Source of the DNA: Lutimonas halocynthiae
Lineage (GTDB): Bacteria > Bacteroidota > Bacteroidia > Flavobacteriales > Flavobacteriaceae
NCBI RefSeq assembly: GCF_030409835.1
Contig: NZ_JAUFQO010000004.1
Location: 434,001 to 498,000 of the forward strand
DNA length: 64,000 nucleotides
Reading direction: 5' to 3'
The translations under genes were made by a program, and so were the position numbers. This document shows, in pieces, positions 60,121-64,000 of this stretch. A model generated the notes under the pieces. That model did not search any database. It saw only the letters and a program-made list of their open reading frames with translations, and was not told where the DNA came from. The first letter of the stretch is position 1, and every line of letters begins with the position of its first letter.

Positions 60121-62029
60121 TGTTCTCCTATTATTTTCTGTTTCTATCTGTGCCCAACAGTCTGGTGAAATTGACCTCGAATATCTGAAGGAAATTTCCT
60201 CTTCTGAAGAAAAATATTCTGCAAATAAGATTGCCTTTAAAGCCAATCCAAACACTGCAAATTACGACATAAGTTACCATAGACTTTACTGGGAAGTAGA
60301 CCCGACAAAGGCTCAAATAAAAGGAGAAGTAACCACTTATTATACCGCTCTAAGTGACATGAATCAGATTGTATTTGATCTAGCTGACAACATGCAGGTA
60401 AGTGCTATCATGCAGCGAGGAAAATCATTGAGTTATAATCAAAATAATGAAGAGCTCGTTATTGATCTTTCCATAACACAAAATAAAGGCAAACTGGATT
60501 CTTTAACCATATCTTATGGAGGAAATCCGGTAAGTTCAGGTTTTGGATCATTCGAAATCAATACTCATGGAAGTAGTAATACACCGGTATTATGGACTTT
60601 ATCAGAACCTTATGGCGCCAAAGGCTGGTGGCCTTGCAAGCAGGATTTGATAGATAAAATTGACTCTATTGATGTCATGATCAAACACCCCAGTCAATAC
60701 AAAGCGGCATCTAACGGGCTATTGATTTCAGAAAAAGCTGAAGGGTTTAACACCGTTACACATTGGCGTCACAAATATCCGATACCGGCATATTTAATTG
60801 CCATTGCAGTTACAAATTACTCCGTTTATAAAGAAAATGCACCAGAATTACCCTTTGACATCGTCAATTATGTCTATCCAGAAGGATTGAATGCTGCAAA
60901 AAGCAGTACTGCAATTACACCAGATATCATGGTTCTTTTTAATGATCTTTTTGAAATGTATCCATTTTCAAAGGAGAAATACGGCCATGCACAATTTGGT
61001 TGGGGTGGCGGTATGGAGCATACTACCATGACTTTTATGGGTGGATGGAGTCGCGGTCTTATAGCCCATGAATTGGCTCATCAATGGTTTGGAAACAAAA
61101 TAACGTGCGGAAGTTGGGAAGATATCTGGCTGAATGAAGGCTTTGCAACGTATTTAGATGGTTTAGTCTATGAAAACTTTAACGGACAGGAAACGTTTTC
61201 ACAATGGAGAAAGTCAGTGGTTAACAGTGTCACTTCAATTTCTTCAGGATCGACATTCGTAACCGATACAACTTCTGTTTCCAGAATATTTGACAGCAGA
61301 TTGACGTATCGAAAAGGAGCCATGATTCTTCATATGCTCAGGTATAAAATTGGAGATGATCATTTTTTTACTGCTGTTAAAAACTATTTAGCTGACCCTA
61401 CACTCGCCTTTTCTTATGCAAAAACTAAAGATCTTCAAAGACATTTAGAAGCTACAAGCCTTGTAGACCTTGATGAATTTTTTGCCGACTGGTTTTACGG
61501 TCAGGGATATCCTGAATATGACCTCGTGTGGAGCCAGAATGATTCAGATCAAATCATACATCTTCAAGTCAGTCAAGATCAGTCTCACCCTTCCGTTTCG
61601 TTTTTTGAAATGCCCTTGCCTGTAACGGTAACTGGTCCTTCAGGTGAATCTGAAAAATTGCGCCTTGAAGTATCCGAAGATGAACAGTTGTTCAGCATTC
61701 AATTAAATTTCAAAGTTGTATCAGTTCAGATTGATCCTGAAACACAACTTATCTCAAAAAACAACCGAGCAGTGTTAGGACTTGACTCAGAGAGTCTTCA
61801 AAACATTATTTCAGTTTATCCTAACCCGGCAAGTGACATCCTAAATTTGTCAACTAATGGAATTATTTACATCAAAAAAATTACGATTTATAACGTTTTG
61901 GGCGAAAAAATGTTAGAAATGGCTGACCCAACAAATCAAATAAGCTTAAACCAACTCAGCTTCGGAGTGCATTTAATAGTAATAGATACTGATCAAGGGA
62001 GCCTGCACAAGACAATTTTGAAAAAATAA
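60101..62029 (+). CDS. M1 zinc aminopeptidase with C-terminal T9SS sorting domain
   Basis: This 642-residue exported enzyme (leader RYILRNVLLLFSVSICAQ) has the M1 exopeptidase motif in WGGGMEHTTMTFMG and the zinc site HELAHQWFGNKITCGSWEDIWLNEGFATYLDGL. Residues about 560-642 form a T9SS type A C-terminal domain (ISVYPNPASDILNLSTNG, IYNVLGEKM, LNQLSFGVHLIVIDTDQGSLHKTILKK). It should therefore pass the outer membrane through the T9SS whose parts (sprA, porG) are encoded in this window. It removes N-terminal residues from peptides. Confidence 0.95.
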   Translation: MRYILRNVLLLFSVSICAQQSGEIDLEYLKEISSSEEKYSANKIAFKANPNTANYDISYHRLYWEVDPTKAQIKGEVTTYYTALSDMNQIVFDLADNMQVSAIMQRGKSLSYNQNNEELVIDLSITQNKGKLDSLTISYGGNPVSSGFGSFEINTHGSSNTPVLWTLSEPYGAKGWWPCKQDLIDKIDSIDVMIKHPSQYKAASNGLLISEKAEGFNTVTHWRHKYPIPAYLIAIAVTNYSVYKENAPELPFDIVNYVYPEGLNAAKSSTAITPDIMVLFNDLFEMYPFSKEKYGHAQFGWGGGMEHTTMTFMGGWSRGLIAHELAHQWFGNKITCGSWEDIWLNEGFATYLDGLVYENFNGQETFSQWRKSVVNSVTSISSGSTFVTDTTSVSRIFDSRLTYRKGAMILHMLRYKIGDDHFFTAVKNYLADPTLAFSYAKTKDLQRHLEATSLVDLDEFFADWFYGQGYPEYDLVWSQNDSDQIIHLQVSQDQSHPSVSFFEMPLPVTVTGPSGESEKLRLEVSEDEQLFSIQLNFKVVSVQIDPETQLISKNNRAVLGLDSESLQNIISVYPNPASDILNLSTNGIIYIKKITIYNVLGEKMLEMADPTNQISLNQLSFGVHLIVIDTDQGSLHKTILKK

Positions 62030-62083
62030 CAGTATTAACATTTTTTTTCAGAATTCATATTTCCTAATACAATGCATAAAGTG

Positions 62084-62091
62084 TACATTTG
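62084..62091 (+). promoter_or_regulatory. Candidate -7 box of rseP
   Basis: TACATTTG matches TAnnTTTG exactly, 27 bases before the rseP ATG. No -33 TTG at good spacing was found. Confidence 0.5.
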
Positions 62092-62118
62092 TCACCCTTA
62101 AAATTTTGAAATTTATCA

Positions 62119-63453
62119 ATGGAAACATACATAAAAATTACCCAGTTCTTATTGAGTTTATCTTTGCTCATTGTTTTACACGAACTTGGACACTTTATCC
62201 CTGCCAAACTATTCAAAACCAGAGTTGAAAAGTTTTACCTCTTCTTTGATTATAAATTTTCTATTTTCAAAAAGAAAATTGGTGATACGGTATACGGAAT
62301 AGGCTGGATTCCCTTAGGAGGATACGTAAAGATTTCGGGAATGATCGATGAAAGTATGGACAAAGAGCAAATGGCTCAACCTCCACAACCATGGGAATTT
62401 CGATCAAAACCGGCATGGCAGAGACTTATCATTATGCTGGGAGGAGTTACCGTGAATTTTATTCTTGGAATTTTCATCTATATCATGATGTTTAATGCCT
62501 GGGGAAATGACTTTGTAGCGCCTCAAGATGTCAAAGAAGGGTTTTCAGTTACTGATCTATTCAAAGACCTTGGTTTTAAGGATGGAGATAAAATTGTAAA
62601 GGTCAATAATGAAATACCTGTCAATGTTCTCGATATTAACAAACATCTTTTTTTGAGAGAAGTGAATAATATTGAGGTGTCGCATGTTGATGGTAATTCC
62701 GAAATTATTGAGTTACCTGAAGATATTGGCTTACAAATGTGGCAAACTGGGAATATGGATCCGTTCAATCCGAGAATCCATGCTATTCTTGATAGTGTTA
62801 TCGCTGAATCACCTGCAGAACTAGTAGGTTTGCAAAAAGGAGATGTAGTAACTGCAGTAAATGATCAAGAAGTATTATTTTGGAATGAATTCACTGAAGT
62901 GGTCAAGAATAATCCAAAAGGAAAAGAAATAAAAGTAACCGTAGATAGAGAAGGGCGTACAGAATCTTTCTTAATCGTTCCCAATGATGAACAAAAACTT
63001 GGCGTTTATCCAAAAGGATATACAGAAGACGTGATCGCCATAACTCATAAGGATTATAGTTTTGGAGAAAGTATTGTTCCAGGTTTTTCAAAAGCATACT
63101 GGACGCTTAAAGATTATATGGGTCAGTTCAAATATGTGTTTACTAAAAAAGGCGCAACGCAGTTGGGCGGATTTATTACCATTGGTAGCATTTTCCCATC
63201 GAAATGGAATTGGCAGGCATTTTGGAGCATTACAGCACTGCTTTCAATTATGCTAGGATTTATGAATCTATTGCCCATCCCAGCATTGGATGGAGGACAT
63301 GTGGTATTTACCCTTTTTGAAATTATCAGTGGAAGAAAACCTAGTGATAAATTTTTGGAGTACGCACAAATCACTGGTTTTATAATTCTTATTTCTCTGC
63401 TGCTTTTTGCAAATGGTAATGATATTTATAAATGGCTGACCGGTCAATTCTAG
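62119..63453 (+). CDS. rseP: Site-2 protease RseP
   Basis: This 444-residue intramembrane metalloprotease cleaves anti-sigma factors and signal-peptide remnants. The zinc motif is LHELGHF (His21, Glu22, His25). The second metal ligand motif is NLLPIPALDGGHV near the C-terminus. Two PDZ-like domains lie between, including SVTDLFKDLGFKDGDKIVKVNNE and SPAELVGLQKGDVVTAVNDQEVLFW. FYLFFDYKFSIFKKKIGDTVYGIGWIPLGGYVKISGMIDE is the usual follow-up to the first motif. It is complete. Confidence 0.96.
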   Translation: METYIKITQFLLSLSLLIVLHELGHFIPAKLFKTRVEKFYLFFDYKFSIFKKKIGDTVYGIGWIPLGGYVKISGMIDESMDKEQMAQPPQPWEFRSKPAWQRLIIMLGGVTVNFILGIFIYIMMFNAWGNDFVAPQDVKEGFSVTDLFKDLGFKDGDKIVKVNNEIPVNVLDINKHLFLREVNNIEVSHVDGNSEIIELPEDIGLQMWQTGNMDPFNPRIHAILDSVIAESPAELVGLQKGDVVTAVNDQEVLFWNEFTEVVKNNPKGKEIKVTVDREGRTESFLIVPNDEQKLGVYPKGYTEDVIAITHKDYSFGESIVPGFSKAYWTLKDYMGQFKYVFTKKGATQLGGFITIGSIFPSKWNWQAFWSITALLSIMLGFMNLLPIPALDGGHVVFTLFEIISGRKPSDKFLEYAQITGFIILISLLLFANGNDIYKWLTGQF

Positions 63454-63540
63454 ACCGCTAGATTTTATAACAATCTATTGCTTTTTTTATGTTTTTGTAA
63501 GACAGACATCATTTTAACGACTTAAGGCAAAAGTCTGAAA

Positions 63541-64000
63541 ATGAAGTATCCATTTATTTTGGTGATAATAGCTTGTATGATGCTGTCATGTGGTGGCGGG
63601 TCTGATGACTTTCCGGAAACAAATAACACTGTATCACCTCCGGTTGAAAGAGAATTTGAATGGACAATCGACAAGGGCCTGATCAATGGCTCTGACAATC
63701 CATTCCCATTGGCTAAAGACCCAGTAATGTTTCTAGCTAAAAATGTTGAATTTTTAGCTGACGATATTCTAGTAGCTGCTGTAAGTCTCGATGGAGAAGT
63801 CAAAATATATCCCTATAATTATTTAAATAATTTTGAGTCAGTCAATGACAGGATTAATGGTAAACCTTATGCCATAACTTACTGTCCGCTAACTCAAAGT
63901 GCCTTGCTCATCAACGGTGAGTATAATAATGACTCTTTTATATTAAGGGCCTCAGGCTACCTGCTTCATGATAACGTAATACTGAAGAATGAGAAGAGCG
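63541..64000 (+). CDS. DUF3179 domain lipoprotein (3'-truncated by window end)
   Basis: The frame is open to the last base, so the gene continues beyond the window; 153 codons are visible. A lipobox ends ACMMLSC with Cys17, followed by GGGSDD. The domain begins WTIDKGLINGSDNPFPLAKDPVMFLAKNVEFLADDILVAAVSLDGEVKIYPYNYLNNFESVNDRINGKPYAITYCPLTQSALLIN, matching DUF3179, including its CPLT signature. The function of this family is unknown. Confidence 0.85.
   Translation, partial: MKYPFILVIIACMMLSCGGGSDDFPETNNTVSPPVEREFEWTIDKGLINGSDNPFPLAKDPVMFLAKNVEFLADDILVAAVSLDGEVKIYPYNYLNNFESVNDRINGKPYAITYCPLTQSALLINGEYNNDSFILRASGYLLHDNVILKNEKS

Noticed and set aside
63522-63803. Minus-strand frame at the end of the window
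   Set aside because: It is antisense to the DUF3179 lipoprotein start, which has a clear lipobox and CPLT motif.
1-64000. tRNA, rRNA, transposon or plasmid origin features
   Set aside because: Reading both strands showed no cloverleaf with a TTCGAAT-type arm, no rRNA signature, no transposase and no iteron clusters.

Overview
The window comes from a chromosome of the phylum Bacteroidetes (Bacteroidota), almost certainly a gliding member of the Flavobacteriia. The evidence is the gene content: SprA, GldB, GldC, RemB-like and PorG-like proteins of gliding and the type IX secretion system (T9SS), an exported aminopeptidase with a C-terminal T9SS sorting domain, a FolK-deoxynucleoside kinase fusion, and SprA-gcvH-VanZ-tonB and porG-uppS-bamA-ompH-ompH gene orders. 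The DNA is AT-rich, Shine-Dalgarno sequences are weak, and many genes are preceded by the Bacteroidetes -7 box TAnnTTTG. I saw no rRNA, tRNA, CRISPR array, insertion sequence or prophage. This is core chromosome with a few accessory patches.

Layout. 1-5400: 3' part of sprA, gcvH, a VanZ-like gene and two paralogous tonB genes. 5495-9340: deoC, a full-length aldehyde dehydrogenase, a truncated dehydrogenase-like gene (together resembling a split ALDH16) and a hexapeptide acyltransferase. 9400-14970: RemB-like outer-membrane protein, a DUF5686 barrel protein and an AraC-type regulator. 15148-22390: pdhB, then etfBA, a bifunctional-nuclease-family gene, a nucleoside transporter, thyA, two small genes and folA. 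22370-25935: three tandem copies of a 0.91-kb module encoding small secreted proteins, with an AraC regulator divergent from the third. 25938-31290: sppA, folK-dNK fusion, gldC/gldB and nadE. 31294-38792 (minus strand): pdxJ, a hydrolase, a 4-TM membrane protein, tig, clpP, clpX and dnaG. 38902-46129: CBS protein, nadK, then the envelope-biogenesis operon porG-uppS-bamA-ompH-ompH. 46218-56655: gamma carbonic anhydrase, an Nfu-type protein, prolyl oligopeptidase, GreA-like factor, tag, an SRPBCC protein, an M49 peptidase, rsgA, dtd and a porin-like protein. 56790-60043: feoA-feoB with a 39-residue Cys-rich companion, and SCO. 60101-64000: T9SS-sorted M1 aminopeptidase, rseP and the start of a DUF3179 lipoprotein.

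How genes work together. Folate and thymidylate functions are spread over three loci (thyA and folA, folK-dNK, gcvH). Quality control is concentrated in tig-clpP-clpX. Envelope assembly is served by bamA, ompH x2, uppS, rseP, tonB x2 and the T9SS/gliding genes. The most unusual structure is the tandem triplicated module at 22370-25000: each copy has its own -7 box, a 15-bp element at a fixed distance upstream and a hairpin terminator, and the first copy's terminator supplies the last codons of folA. All functional calls rest on reading motifs by eye; no database search was run.
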